Notes: generated from the letters alone by a model not told the origin. 64,000 nt of DNA from Silvibacterium dinghuense (GCF_004123295.1 NZ_SDMK01000003.1:186001-250000), one strand, 5' to 3'; positions 24,536 through 34,535 are shown, numbered from the stretch's first letter. Made by a program: numbers and translations.

Positions 24536-25450
24536 TCAATGCGAATACTTTTCTTCTCCCACCGGAAGCGCCACGGCAAGCCTGTTCTGCGGCGGCGGAA
24601 GCGGGCAGGTGGCATAGGGCGTGTAGGCGCAGGGCGGATTCTGCAGCCGGTTGAAATCAAGCGTCAGTGTCCCAGACTGATCCAGTCCGTGATCCGGGAG
24701 ATCGGTGTAAAGGAAGCGCGCCGCGCCGTAACTGGTCTTGCCGCTGGTCGCATCTCTCACGATGAAAAACAGCTTTTTGTCGCTCTCGCCCTCGACCACC
24801 GGCAGCAGCTTCACCGTCTTGCCCTCAACCGTGAAATCCGCCTCACCCGGCACATCCATCTCGTTGATGGTGCCTACGATGGATGGCACACGCAGCGTCT
24901 GGTGCGGATGATAAGGGACCCACCGCGCATGCACGATGTAACGAGGATTCGCCTCGTACCAGTGCAGTCCGTGAAAATTCACCAGCGTCGGCGCCTTTGT
25001 ATCCTTGATCCGTATCGCGTAACGATCGCTGCGATGGATCACGTAAAAGCTGAGGCTGCCGATCGACACCGTTGTCGGATGTTCCGTATGGTCGTCGCTC
25101 AGTATCGTCGCCGTTGCCGGTGCGCCATTGACTTCAAGGTCTGAGGGAAATCCTCCTGCCGGAGGTTTCAGACGAATGGTGCCTCCGTTCAGCTCGATCA
25201 CGCCAAGGTGCGCCGGCGCCGTGCCCGGCAGCTGCAGCTGGTTATCGCCGGCCGCGCCGATCGTGTTCTCTCCCGGCTTCAACCAGTCCAGCCCCACCAG
25301 GGTGAGCCAGCCATTCGGCGAAGCCAGTCCATGCTCGTGCTGCGCGCGCCAGGACAGCAGGTCGCTCTTCCAGGTAGAAGGCGTCTCCGCAACGCCGAGC
25401 AGGGTAATAGCAGAAACAGCGAGAGCAGCAAGCACTCGGGAAACGTTCAT
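24536..25450 (-). CDS. Exported DUF1684 protein
   Basis: From ATG 25450 (preceded by GAGGAA) the protein is 304 residues with a signal peptide (MNVSRVLAALAVSAITLLGVAE). The rest matches DUF1684: WRAQHEHGLASPNGWLTLVGLDWLKPGENTIG near the start, then RYIVHARWVPY. The signature LDFNRLQNPPCAYTPYATCPLPPPQNRL, with paired cysteines, ends the domain. The function of the family is not established. The gene converges on nothing nearby and is divergent from the M61 peptidase. Confidence 0.85.
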   Translation of the reverse strand: MNVSRVLAALAVSAITLLGVAETPSTWKSDLLSWRAQHEHGLASPNGWLTLVGLDWLKPGENTIGAAGDNQLQLPGTAPAHLGVIELNGGTIRLKPPAGGFPSDLEVNGAPATATILSDDHTEHPTTVSIGSLSFYVIHRSDRYAIRIKDTKAPTLVNFHGLHWYEANPRYIVHARWVPYHPHQTLRVPSIVGTINEMDVPGEADFTVEGKTVKLLPVVEGESDKKLFFIVRDATSGKTSYGAARFLYTDLPDHGLDQSGTLTLDFNRLQNPPCAYTPYATCPLPPPQNRLAVALPVGEEKYSH

Positions 25451-25693
25451 GGGATTCCTCACACGGGGGAAAAAGCAGTACAGGGTAGAAACACAGGAGG
25501 GCGCGCTGTTGCTATCGACAACAGGCGTAGAGAGCACAAAGCTGGGCGCAGCGCTCGATCACAGATTCAGCATAACGGGGAGTATTTTTCCCGGTCAATG
25601 CTTTTTGCTCTCATGTATCCATAACCTGCAGCCTCAATACCGGGCGGCACGTATACATTGGAAGTACTTCTGATCCACACCTGGAGTGAATCC

Positions 25694-27634
25694 GTGATCG
25701 ATTCCCGCTCTCGCTGGAGCGCCGCTGCGCTCTCTGCCGGTCTCTCGCTTGGTCTTTTCTCGCATGCCGCCGTCGCACAATCGCAAGGCCCCAAGGCTGT
25801 ACCGCTGCCGCCGCCCATCGTGGCCCCGGTCGATACGCCCTACCCCGGCACGATCGCGCTCCATGTCGATATCACCGACACGGTGCACCGCGTCATCGAC
25901 GTGCACGAGACCATCCCCGTAAAGCCCGGCCAGCTCACGCTTCTCTACCCGCAGTGGATCCCCGGCAATCACTCGCCGACAGGCCCCATCTCGAAGCTCG
26001 CCGGCCTGTTCGTCACCGCGAACGGCAAGCCGCTCACCTGGGTGCGTGATCGCGTCGATGTTTTCGCCTTCCACATCGATGTGCCGCAGGGGGTGTCGGA
26101 GATTGAGGTCAACTTCCAGTACCTCACTCCGATTCGCGGCCGTGAAGGCCGTATCACCTTCTCTTCGAAGCTGATCGATCTCTCCTGGAACACGGTCGCA
26201 CTCTATCCCGCCGGCCACTATTCGCGGCAGATCACCTTCGCCCCCACGCTGAAGCTACCCGAGGGCTGGAAGTACGCCACTGCGCTTGAGACTGCCTCGA
26301 ACGACGGCAACACGGTTCACTTCAAGGACACCACTTTCAACACGCTGGTCGATTCGCCGCTCTATGCGGGCGTGAATTACAAGCGCGTCGACCTCTCGAC
26401 CAGCGCCGAGAACAAGGTCTTCCTCGACGTCTTCGCCGATACGCCAGAGGAGCTGGCCATCTCGCCCGAAGCCCTGCAGGGACATAAGAACCTGGTGGAG
26501 CAGGCGGCCAAGCTCTATGCCTCGCACCACTATGACCACTATGACTTCCTGCTCTCGCTGAGCGACACCATCGGCGGCGAAGGCCTCGAGCACCACCAGT
26601 CGAGCGAGGACGGCACGCGCGGCAACTACTTCACCGAATGGGCCGCGGGCGTCGGTGGACGCGATCTGCTGGGACACGAATACACCCACTCCTGGGACGG
26701 CAAATTCCGCCGTCCGGCCGATCTCTGGACACCGAACTTCAACGTCCCCATGCAGGATGACCTGCTCTGGGTCTACGAGGGCATGACGCAGTACTACGGC
26801 AACGTTCTCACCGCGCGCGCCGGCATGCGCACGCCCGAGCAGACACGCGACTTGTTCGCGGCCGTCGCCGCGGGCTTCGAAATCAGCCCCGGCCGCAAGT
26901 GGCGTCCGCTGGTGGACACCACCAACCAGCCGACGGTCTCGCAGCGCTCGCCTGTGAGCTGGGTCAGCTGGCAGCGTCCCGAGGACTACTACACCGAAGG
27001 CCTGCTGATCTGGCTCGATGCCGACACCAAGATCCGCGAGCTGAGCAACGGCCAGAAGTCGCTCGATGACTTCGCGAAGCTCTTTTACGGCGTCGATAAC
27101 GGCAGCTATGTCACGAAGACCTACACGCTCGAAGACGTCATCGCCGCACTCAACACCGTGCAGCCCTATGACTGGAAGACCTTCCTCCAGACCCGCGTCT
27201 ACGACCTGCATCCCGAGGTGCCGGAGAACGGCTTCACCCAGGGCGGTTACAAGCTGGTCTACAACGACAAGGTGCCCGACTGGCAGAAGCACGGCGACCC
27301 GATGCGCGGCTCCAGCTTCGCAACCTCGCTCGGCCTCAGCGTGATGGGCGACGGCAGCATCGGCAGCGTATGGTGGGATAGCGTGGCCTTCAAGGCCGGT
27401 ATCACGCCCGACATGCAGATCATCGGCGTCAACGGCGACACCTTCTCCGCAGAAAAGCTGAAGGCAGCCGTGCTCGCCGCAGAGAAGTCGAGCGACCCGA
27501 TCAAGCTGGTCCTCAAGTACGACGACAAGCTGCTCGACGTCGCCCTCGACTACCACGGCGGACTGCGCATCCCGCACCTCGAGCGCGTGGACGGCACACC
27601 GGCTCGCCTCGACGACATCCTCGCGGCGAAGTAA
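25694..27634 (+). CDS. Exported M61-family aminopeptidase with PDZ domain
   Basis: From GTG 25694 (TGGAG 8 bp upstream) the protein is about 646 residues, with a signal peptide (MIDSRSRWSAAALSAGLSLG... ending AVAQ). The peptidase core carries the gluzincin motif HEYTHSWDGKFRRP at about residues 328-341, a second zinc ligand Glu362 in WVYEGMTQYYG, and GGEGLEHHQS as in glycyl aminopeptidases of family M61. The C-terminal PDZ domain (about residues 535-630) should bind peptide tails. A 12-bp-stem terminator follows. The TTG at 25658 would create an unrelated 12-residue leader and is rejected. Confidence 0.93.
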   Translation: MIDSRSRWSAAALSAGLSLGLFSHAAVAQSQGPKAVPLPPPIVAPVDTPYPGTIALHVDITDTVHRVIDVHETIPVKPGQLTLLYPQWIPGNHSPTGPISKLAGLFVTANGKPLTWVRDRVDVFAFHIDVPQGVSEIEVNFQYLTPIRGREGRITFSSKLIDLSWNTVALYPAGHYSRQITFAPTLKLPEGWKYATALETASNDGNTVHFKDTTFNTLVDSPLYAGVNYKRVDLSTSAENKVFLDVFADTPEELAISPEALQGHKNLVEQAAKLYASHHYDHYDFLLSLSDTIGGEGLEHHQSSEDGTRGNYFTEWAAGVGGRDLLGHEYTHSWDGKFRRPADLWTPNFNVPMQDDLLWVYEGMTQYYGNVLTARAGMRTPEQTRDLFAAVAAGFEISPGRKWRPLVDTTNQPTVSQRSPVSWVSWQRPEDYYTEGLLIWLDADTKIRELSNGQKSLDDFAKLFYGVDNGSYVTKTYTLEDVIAALNTVQPYDWKTFLQTRVYDLHPEVPENGFTQGGYKLVYNDKVPDWQKHGDPMRGSSFATSLGLSVMGDGSIGSVWWDSVAFKAGITPDMQIIGVNGDTFSAEKLKAAVLAAEKSSDPIKLVLKYDDKLLDVALDYHGGLRIPHLERVDGTPARLDDILAAK

Positions 27635-27650
27635 TTTCTCGCACACAACA

Positions 27651-27686
27651 AGAGGCCCGGGAGCTGATCCCGGGCCTCTTTCTTTT
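27651..27686 (+). terminator. Rho-independent terminator after the M61 gene
   Basis: AGAGGCCCGGGA (27651-27662) pairs with TCCCGGGCCTCT (27668-27679) around a 5-nt loop, followed by TTTCTTTT. It lies 16 bp after the M61 stop codon. It also lies between convergent genes, so it may act on both. Confidence 0.85.
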
Positions 27687-27694
27687 GCCTGTGA

Positions 27695-29155
27695 CTACTT
27701 TGCTGCCTGACATTCGCAGGCGGCGTAGCTCTTTGCCGAGCTGTTCTCGATCGAGCAGCGATACTCCGACCAGAAGAGCCCGACGGCGGGAAGCTTTCCA
27801 CCGGCATAGTAATTACGGATGTAAGACTTCGCTGCCTCGGATTGCCCGCGATCATCCCTGGAGAGCGCATCGAGCAGGGGCTCGAGCGCCTCCGGCGTGT
27901 AATCTTTCACATGATAAGTGTCGGCGAAGTCATACTCGTCGGACCAGCGTGTATCGATGCCTGTCGCATTCGAAGCCATCACCACGTGATAGTCCTCAAG
28001 CGTGGCGCTCGAGGCATTCACGCTGACCAGCGTAAATGCCGGCGTATTGCCGTTCACGGGCGAGATGGACGGCACCATTTTAATGGCCACGGGAGTGCCC
28101 GCGGCGCCGCTTTCCGGCCGCAGCAACCGCATCTCGTCCATGTGCGTGTGCGCGAAGACACTCAGCCGCACCACGTCTCCATACCGCTCCAGCACATCCG
28201 TCAATTTGTCATTGAGCCAGTCCGAGAGGAACGTAACGGCCGGTTCGTTGTGACAGACCGCACGAAACCGCATCATCGTCGTGAACACATCCACGCCGGG
28301 CGGAATATGGGCCATGACCCAGACCTTCTCGCCATGCGCGCGGGCATCGGCCAGCTGCGCTTCCAGCCATACCAGCTGCTGCAGGGCCGGATGCGGATCA
28401 CCATTCCGCCGGCAATCCTCATAATTCATGGAAAAGAACAGGTCATCGAGAACCAGGATACGGGTCTTCGGAATCGGCAGATGCGCGACATAATCTCCAT
28501 CCACCGCGATCTGCTTTTCTGCCTGCGCCCGATCGTCTTCGGGCAGACCGGCGCTCAGAATGCGCCCCGCCGCAGCGAGAAAGGCACTGTTCGCATCGAG
28601 CTTGTAGTCGTCGCAAACCGCGTCATTGTTGCCCAGCGCGATGTAGACCGGCACGCCTGGAAACGCCGCGCGGATCTGGTCGCTGACAAAGGTGATGGTC
28701 TTCTCCACGAAGACGTCATAGGCGCCCGGCGTCGCATTGGGCAGGAGAGCGCGATAGCGGCACTTGAAGGCGTGCGAGATGAGATCGCCGCTCACCGTGA
28801 TGAACTTCGGAGCGGGATTCTGCGCCCGCATCGCCTTGAGACTTGAACGGAAAAGCGCATAGGGCGTATCCATGCCCCGTACCGGGCAGTTTTCCTGCAG
28901 GCCGACGGCGTCCTGCGGCTGCGTTGCAGACACTGGCTCGGAAAGGATCGCCGCCCACTGGCTCACGGGAGCGCGGTCCAGCTGCCGCACCCTGGCCGGA
29001 TCCTGAAAAGGGTCAAGGTGCACATCGCTCAGCATCAGCGCAGGCACTGGAGCTTCCGCTTCGCCCGCGGCCAATGCGGGCGAAGCGGAAACAACCAAAA
29101 GGCAGAGCATCGCCGGCCACCACCGGCGGAAGAGCAAGTAAAAAAGACGAACCAA
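27695..29155 (-). CDS. Exported metallophosphoesterase, sphingomyelinase-like
   Basis: The 486-residue protein has a signal peptide (about residues 12-29, ASPALAAGE). Its calcineurin-like dimetal motifs are SDVHLDPF (start), VSGDLISH, ALGNNDAVCDDY, VMAHIPPG and FAHTHMDE. The cysteine-rich spacing and overall layout resemble acid sphingomyelinase-like phosphodiesterases, which cleave phosphocholine or nucleotide substrates outside the cell. The exact substrate is open. The protein starts at 29155, divergent from the DoxX-like gene, and converges on the M61 gene across a terminator. Confidence 0.85.
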   Translation of the reverse strand: MVRLFYLLFRRWWPAMLCLLVVSASPALAAGEAEAPVPALMLSDVHLDPFQDPARVRQLDRAPVSQWAAILSEPVSATQPQDAVGLQENCPVRGMDTPYALFRSSLKAMRAQNPAPKFITVSGDLISHAFKCRYRALLPNATPGAYDVFVEKTITFVSDQIRAAFPGVPVYIALGNNDAVCDDYKLDANSAFLAAAGRILSAGLPEDDRAQAEKQIAVDGDYVAHLPIPKTRILVLDDLFFSMNYEDCRRNGDPHPALQQLVWLEAQLADARAHGEKVWVMAHIPPGVDVFTTMMRFRAVCHNEPAVTFLSDWLNDKLTDVLERYGDVVRLSVFAHTHMDEMRLLRPESGAAGTPVAIKMVPSISPVNGNTPAFTLVSVNASSATLEDYHVVMASNATGIDTRWSDEYDFADTYHVKDYTPEALEPLLDALSRDDRGQSEAAKSYIRNYYAGGKLPAVGLFWSEYRCSIENSSAKSYAACECQAAK

Positions 29156-29281
29156 GCAATGTCCTTCCTGAAAGCGAGCCTCTCAACCTGGCTGCGCGTG
29201 CCTCTATTCATTCTGCTTGACCGCCCGAACGCGCAACGAAAAAATAATCCCGCACGCTCCAATGCCAGTCCGAGGGTCGCC

Positions 29282-30745
29282 GTGGATTCCGCTGAGAACA
29301 CCTCTCCTTCCGCACCTTCCCCTTCTCTCGAGCAAGATTCCACGCATGCGCAACCGGCAGTTCCCGGGCAGGAGACAACCACCGGCAGGGAGCGTATTCC
29401 AGAAGCGCCATGGCATTCTGCCGCACGCATCCTCTTCCGCGTCGCCTTCGTCTATTTTTTCCTGTTCTGCTTCTGCTACGGCAACGGGACCATCTTTTCG
29501 ATCTTCCCCGTCATCGGAAACTTCCTTTACCGCTGGCTTACCTGGCCGTTCAATACACTTGCCGAGTGGACCGGCCAGCATGTTTTTCACCTGACTGGTA
29601 TCGGTTCGCACTGGCACCCGACCGGCTCCGGCGACACGACAATGAACTACCTGGTCGACGGTCTCTTTGTGCTCGCCGCCGTGGCCGGAGGCCTGATCTG
29701 GACGCTCATCTCCGAGTTACGCGGCCGCCGCAGGGAATACCGCACGCTGCATGCCTGGCTGCGCTTCGCGCTGCGGCTCACCTGCGGGTTCTTCATGCTG
29801 AACTACGGGCTGGCCAAGCTCTATCCCATGCAGATGGCGCCTGTCTCCATCGCCATCCTCAATGAGCCGGTCGGCAACATGTCGCCCATGACCATGCTCT
29901 GGGCGCTTATCGGGCTCAATCCGGTCTATGAAATGATCTGCGGCGCCGCGGAGGTGATCGGCGGCATTCTGCTGATGTTCCGCCGCACGGCGCTGGCCGG
30001 CGCGCTGATCTCGGCGTTCGTGATCACGAACGTCCTGCTCTACAACCTGTTCTTCGATGTCCCGGTGAAGCTCTTCGCCGCCAATCTCCTGCTCGCGCTC
30101 GTCTATCTCATCCTGCCTGACGTGCCGCCGCTCTGGAACTTCTTCATCCGCCACAGGCCTTCCGCGCCCCAGGCCGACTGGGCGCCACCGGCCCATACCA
30201 AGGCTGCACGCATCAGCCTGCGCATCACAGAGATCGTCTTCATCCTTACCTTTCTCGTTGTCTTCCCCATTCTTATGGGCATGGGGTTTTTCCAGTCCCG
30301 CAAGGCCGCCGCAGTTCCGACTCCTCTGCTCGGAGCCTGGCATCTCGACGCGGACCATCCAGCATCCGGCGCCTTCATCACCCCGGAGAAGCAACCGGTG
30401 AGCGATCTCTACATCGACAGCGCGGTGCGCGCCTTCATGCGCGGCCCGGATGGCGAGCTCTGGCGCACGCACCTCAACATCGATCCGAAGGCGCACACCG
30501 TGCATATCCGCTGCTACACGAACGGCGAAGTGAACTACGCCTGGTCGGAGCCCGATCCGAACCATCTCGTCCTCACCACCGTTCCCCCACCGGCGCCGAA
30601 GGCTGACAGCAAAAAGAAGGACCAGAAGCCGGCGCCCGCATTCACACCCGAGACACTCACCCTCACCCGTGTACCTGTCCCCGCGCACTATCCGCTGCTC
30701 GAGCGCGGCTTTCACTGGGTGAACCAGTGGGGTCTCGAACGCTAG
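29282..30745 (+). CDS. DoxX-like integral membrane protein
   Basis: From GTG 29282 (preceded by GAGGG) the protein is about 487 residues with a long hydrophilic Ser/Pro-rich start. Seven or so membrane helices follow, including the DoxX-like stretch around LNYGLAKLYPMQMAP, NPVYEMICGAAEVIGGILLMF and FDVPVKLFAANLLL. A soluble C-terminal tail of about 120 residues is predicted. DoxX proteins are small quinol- or redox-associated membrane proteins; this one is longer and its function is not known. ATG 29159 is possible but would leave only 3 bp to the divergent start. Confidence 0.7.
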   Translation: MDSAENTSPSAPSPSLEQDSTHAQPAVPGQETTTGRERIPEAPWHSAARILFRVAFVYFFLFCFCYGNGTIFSIFPVIGNFLYRWLTWPFNTLAEWTGQHVFHLTGIGSHWHPTGSGDTTMNYLVDGLFVLAAVAGGLIWTLISELRGRRREYRTLHAWLRFALRLTCGFFMLNYGLAKLYPMQMAPVSIAILNEPVGNMSPMTMLWALIGLNPVYEMICGAAEVIGGILLMFRRTALAGALISAFVITNVLLYNLFFDVPVKLFAANLLLALVYLILPDVPPLWNFFIRHRPSAPQADWAPPAHTKAARISLRITEIVFILTFLVVFPILMGMGFFQSRKAAAVPTPLLGAWHLDADHPASGAFITPEKQPVSDLYIDSAVRAFMRGPDGELWRTHLNIDPKAHTVHIRCYTNGEVNYAWSEPDPNHLVLTTVPPPAPKADSKKKDQKPAPAFTPETLTLTRVPVPAHYPLLERGFHWVNQWGLER

Positions 30746-30750
30746 CTCTA

Positions 30751-30776
30751 TCCGGCAAGCGTTCCCACTTGCCGGA
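30751..30776 (+). terminator. Hairpin after the DoxX-like gene, possible terminator
   Basis: TCCGGCAAG and CTTGCCGGA form a perfect 9-bp stem with an 8-nt loop, 6 bp after the stop codon. There is no T-run, so it may be only a processing or stability hairpin. Confidence 0.45.
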
Positions 30777-30890
30777 CGGCCCTGTACGGGAGCATGCTGT
30801 TTTTGCGCGTTGTCCGCTGCGACGAGACTTCCCTGCAACCCCGGCGGTGCTCGTCCGTCCTCACTTCCAACCGCATCTCGCGAGGTTCCC

Positions 30891-31745
30891 ATGAACCGCA
30901 GAGACTTCCTCACCGGCGTAGCGGCAGGACTTGGCACGGCCTGCATCTCCACCAACCTCAGCTCCGCGCTCGAAGTGCCTGCTTCTCCGAAGCCGCTCGC
31001 GCATGACCGCGTCACGCTGGGGAAAACCGGCATCGTCACCAGCCGCCTGGCCATGGGCACAGGAACTATCGGCTACGGTGGCGCCTCCAACCAGACGCGC
31101 ACCGGAGTTCTTACCGCCCTGCTGCTCAAGGGCTACGACCGTGGCCTGAACTTCTTCGACACGGCGGACTCCTACGGCAGCCATCCCGAGGTCGCCGCCG
31201 CCCTGCGGCAGATTCCGCGCGACAAAGCCGTGGTGATGACCAAGTGCGATTCGCGCGATCCGGCCGAGGCGAAGGCCGACGTCGACCGCTTCCTCAAAGA
31301 ACTCCACACCGACTACATCGACATTCTGCTCGTGCATTGCGTCACAGAAGAGGATTGGACGACCCGCTATCGCGGCGTGATGGACGTCTTCTCCGAGGCG
31401 AAGGCGCAAGGCAAGATCCGCGCCCACGGCGTCTCCTGCCATTCGATTTCCGCTTTGCGCGCTGCGGCGGCCTCACCCTGGGTCGAAGTCGACCTGGTCC
31501 GCCTGAATCCTATCGGCGCTGTCATGGACGACCATCCGGACACGGTGACGGACGTGGTGCGCGAGATGCGCTCGCAAGGCAAAGGCATCGTCGGCATGAA
31601 GATTCTGGGACAGGGCGCCATGCGTCAGCGGCAGGATGAAGCCATCCGTTACGCCCTGCGGCACGAGGTGCTGGATGCCTTCACCATCGGCGCCGAGAAC
31701 GAGCAGGAGCAGCAGGATTTGATCCAGCGGATTGCCGCGGCGTAG
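30891..31745 (+). CDS. Tat-exported aldo/keto reductase
   Basis: From ATG 30891 (GAGG upstream) the 284-residue protein starts MNRRDFLTGVAAGLGTACIS, a twin-arginine-type signal. The aldo/keto reductase barrel has NFFDTADSYGSHPEV (catalytic Asp and Tyr), HTDYIDILLVH and HGVSCHS. It should reduce carbonyl groups with NAD(P)H, but Tat export would place it outside the cytoplasm. That raises the question of its electron donor. The family contains many such predicted exported members in Acidobacteriota. The substrate is unknown. Confidence 0.85.
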   Translation: MNRRDFLTGVAAGLGTACISTNLSSALEVPASPKPLAHDRVTLGKTGIVTSRLAMGTGTIGYGGASNQTRTGVLTALLLKGYDRGLNFFDTADSYGSHPEVAAALRQIPRDKAVVMTKCDSRDPAEAKADVDRFLKELHTDYIDILLVHCVTEEDWTTRYRGVMDVFSEAKAQGKIRAHGVSCHSISALRAAAASPWVEVDLVRLNPIGAVMDDHPDTVTDVVREMRSQGKGIVGMKILGQGAMRQRQDEAIRYALRHEVLDAFTIGAENEQEQQDLIQRIAAA

Positions 31746-32084
31746 GTCATCTTGCCCGATAGCGATATCGCTCATCCATCTCATCCATATCGGCTCATCC
31801 CTGGCGTTGTTATTTCGACCGGAACAGGACCGCTCCCGCTGGTCGCGAGCCAGAGTGCTGCGGGACCAAGCAAAAACCGCAGGTCCCTCCACTTCGCTCG
31901 CCGTGAGAGAGCACAGAGGACACAGAGGGTTCCGTGCCACGGCTGTCCTCCCTTTCAGCGCAAAGTCCGCCAAGACGCAAAGCCCGCAAAGACACCCCCA
32001 AAATGCCGGCGCGCGACCGGAGGGAGCGGAGGCCGAAGGCGATCCGCACTGCGCGCAGCAGCCCGATGAGACAATGTTTTTGAA
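31746..32084. repeat. Intergenic region with degenerate repeat elements
   Basis: This 339-bp gap before the penicillin acylase gene holds a degenerate MITE-like segment (from TTGTTATTTCGACCGGA at 31807 to about 31915, with an inner GCAGGTCCCTCCACTTCGC block). A direct-repeat-like stretch of GACACAGAGG and AGGACACAG follows. A 40-bp block AGCGGAGGCCGAAGGC...CTGCGCGCAGCAGCC at about 32024-32063 recurs at 37936-37977. No gene or clear promoter was identified. Confidence 0.5.
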
Positions 32085-34535
32085 ATGCCTCTCGGTCGAA
32101 GCATGCCCGTAAGCGAAACGCGCCGGCGTCCTGTCCTGCGCGTGCTGATTGTTTTGCTTTTCCTGCTTGTGGTGCTGGCGGCTGCGGCCGTGCTGGGCGC
32201 CGGGCTCTGGCTGCGCCATGCCATGACGGCTGCCCTGCCGCAGCTCGACGGCTCACTCCCGCTGCCCGGCCTCTCGGCGCCGGTCACCGTCCGCCGCGAT
32301 CAGCATGGCGTGCCGCACATCGAGGCCGCAAACCTCGACGACCTCTTCGAGGCGCAGGGTTATGTCACCGCGCAGGATCGCCTCTGGGAGATGGACATGG
32401 CGCGCCGTCTCTCCGCCGGCGAGGCCGCCGAAATCCTCGGCTCGAAGCTCGTCGAGCATGACCGCGTGCAGCGCGTGCTTCAGATTCGCCCCACCGCCGA
32501 GCGCATGGTTGCCAGCCTCAACGCCCGCGATCGCCGCTATTTCGAAGACTATGCTCGCGGCGTGAATGCCTTCATCACGGCGAACCAGGACCACCTCTCG
32601 CCCGAGTTCCGCCTGCTGATGTACTCGCCCAAACCGTGGAAGCCGGTCGACTCCGTCCTCGTGATGTTGAGCATGATGCAAATGCTCGACCAGCACTGGG
32701 AGTCGAAGCTGGAACGCGAACAGGTGACCGCGCGGCTCGGCCCCACGCTTGCGGCCACACTCTATCCCGATGGCTCATGGCGCGATCATCCACCCACACA
32801 GGTCGAACCCGACCTTACTGCGCCGAATCAGATCATCCCCGATGCCCCGCTCGACGAAACGCAGGTCAAAGCCGAGGATCTGCTGCATCTGAAAACGCTT
32901 CTCGAAGGCCCGCGCGCAGCATGCGCCGGATGCACGCCCGGCTCGAACCAGTGGGTCGTCTCCGGCGCGCTCACGGCTTCCGGCAAGCCGCTGCTCTCAA
33001 ACGACATGCACCTTAACCACCAGATTCCCAATATCTGGTTCGAACTCGATCTCAACGGCCCCGGATTCCACGCTGCCGGCGTCACTGTTCCCGGCATTCC
33101 CTACATCGTTGCCGGACACAACGAACACATCTCCTGGGGATTCACCGCGCTCTATGCGGACATGCAGGATATCTACGTCGAGCAGCTGAACAATCAGGAC
33201 CAGTACCGCAGCATCTCAGCCACCGGCGCCGTCAGCTGGCAACCTGTCGAGCATGACCACGAAACTATCCACGTGCGCGGCGGCAGCGATGTCCCGATCG
33301 ATGTGGAACGCACCGTCCACGGTCCCATCCTTACGCCGCTCATTCCGAACGAAAAACGCGCGCTCGCGTTGCGCTGGAATATCTACGATCCGAAATCCGG
33401 CGGCGATCCGCTCTTCGACCTCAATACCGCCGCCAACTGGGACGACTTCCGCCGCGCCATGAGCGGCTGGTACTCGCCCTCGCAGAATGTCGTCTACTCC
33501 GACGACCAGGGCCACATCGGTTACCAGGCCGTCGGCTACATTCCCCTGCGGCCTGCGGGCATCGCGCCGACGACCATCGCCGACACCAACCACGAGTGGC
33601 AGGGCTTCATCCCCTTCGAGCAGCTTCCCTCTGCCTATGATCCGGCTAACGGCATCCTGGCTACGGCGAACGCCCGCACCACTCCGGATGGCTATCCGTA
33701 TCCGATCACCGACGAGTGGGCCGACCCTTACCGCAATGAGCGCATCTGGAAGTGGCTCGCGGGCCACGCCGGCGCGGGCCAGAAGCTCACCCCGGCCGAC
33801 ATGCTCACGCTCCAGACCGATGTCTACTCCGAGGTCGACCAGGAGCTGGCCCAGCGCTTTGCCTATGCCATCGATCACGCCGGAAAGACCGACAGCCGCC
33901 TGCGCGAGGCCGCCGACCTGCTGCGCAGCTGGGATGGCGTCGTCAGCATCGACTCTGCGCCTGCCGCGATCATCGCCGACGCCAAGAAGGCCTTCTGGCC
34001 CATGCTGCTCAAGCCGCGCATCGGCGACGACTGGAAGCTTTACGAGTGGAGCTCCCAGACCTTTGCCATGGAGGAGTTCATCAACCATCGGCCCGCGGCG
34101 TGGCTGCCCTCGGAATATAAGACCTGGGACGACTTCCTCGCCGATGTGGTGCGTACCGGCATCCGCGAGAAACACGGCGACCTGAAGCACTGGAAATATG
34201 GCGAGCAGCACCCGGTCGACGTCGAACACCCGCTCTACAGCATGCTGCCCTGGTTCAAGCGCTGGACCGGCACAGGCAAGCAGCCGCAGGCTGGTGACAC
34301 GACGACGGTGAAGCAGGCCGGCAGCACCTTCGGCCCCTCGCAGCGCTTCACCATGGACTGGAGCAACCCGGATCAGTCCACCGAGAACATCGTCATGGGC
34401 GAATCGGGCGATCCGCTCAGCCCTTACTATCGCGACCACTGGCCCTACTGGTACAGCGGCAAAACCTTCGCTCTGCCGTTCTCGTCCCAAGCCGTCGCCT
34501 CCCAGACTACGCACACCCTGCGGCTGACACCGTGA
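32085..34535 (+). CDS. Penicillin acylase family Ntn-hydrolase
   Basis: The 816-residue protein has an N-terminal membrane helix (about 17-41), so the enzyme is anchored or exported. The alpha chain is followed by the autocatalytic cleavage site ...PGSNQWVVSG, whose Ser287 becomes the N-terminal nucleophile after processing. Conserved beta-chain segments such as GHNEHISWGFTALYAD and the NDMHL loop are present. Family members hydrolyse amides such as beta-lactam side chains or acyl-homoserine lactones; which applies here is not known. ATG 32085 and 32103 are both possible. The GTGA overlap links it to the next gene. Confidence 0.9.
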   Translation: MPLGRSMPVSETRRRPVLRVLIVLLFLLVVLAAAAVLGAGLWLRHAMTAALPQLDGSLPLPGLSAPVTVRRDQHGVPHIEAANLDDLFEAQGYVTAQDRLWEMDMARRLSAGEAAEILGSKLVEHDRVQRVLQIRPTAERMVASLNARDRRYFEDYARGVNAFITANQDHLSPEFRLLMYSPKPWKPVDSVLVMLSMMQMLDQHWESKLEREQVTARLGPTLAATLYPDGSWRDHPPTQVEPDLTAPNQIIPDAPLDETQVKAEDLLHLKTLLEGPRAACAGCTPGSNQWVVSGALTASGKPLLSNDMHLNHQIPNIWFELDLNGPGFHAAGVTVPGIPYIVAGHNEHISWGFTALYADMQDIYVEQLNNQDQYRSISATGAVSWQPVEHDHETIHVRGGSDVPIDVERTVHGPILTPLIPNEKRALALRWNIYDPKSGGDPLFDLNTAANWDDFRRAMSGWYSPSQNVVYSDDQGHIGYQAVGYIPLRPAGIAPTTIADTNHEWQGFIPFEQLPSAYDPANGILATANARTTPDGYPYPITDEWADPYRNERIWKWLAGHAGAGQKLTPADMLTLQTDVYSEVDQELAQRFAYAIDHAGKTDSRLREAADLLRSWDGVVSIDSAPAAIIADAKKAFWPMLLKPRIGDDWKLYEWSSQTFAMEEFINHRPAAWLPSEYKTWDDFLADVVRTGIREKHGDLKHWKYGEQHPVDVEHPLYSMLPWFKRWTGTGKQPQAGDTTTVKQAGSTFGPSQRFTMDWSNPDQSTENIVMGESGDPLSPYYRDHWPYWYSGKTFALPFSSQAVASQTTHTLRLTP

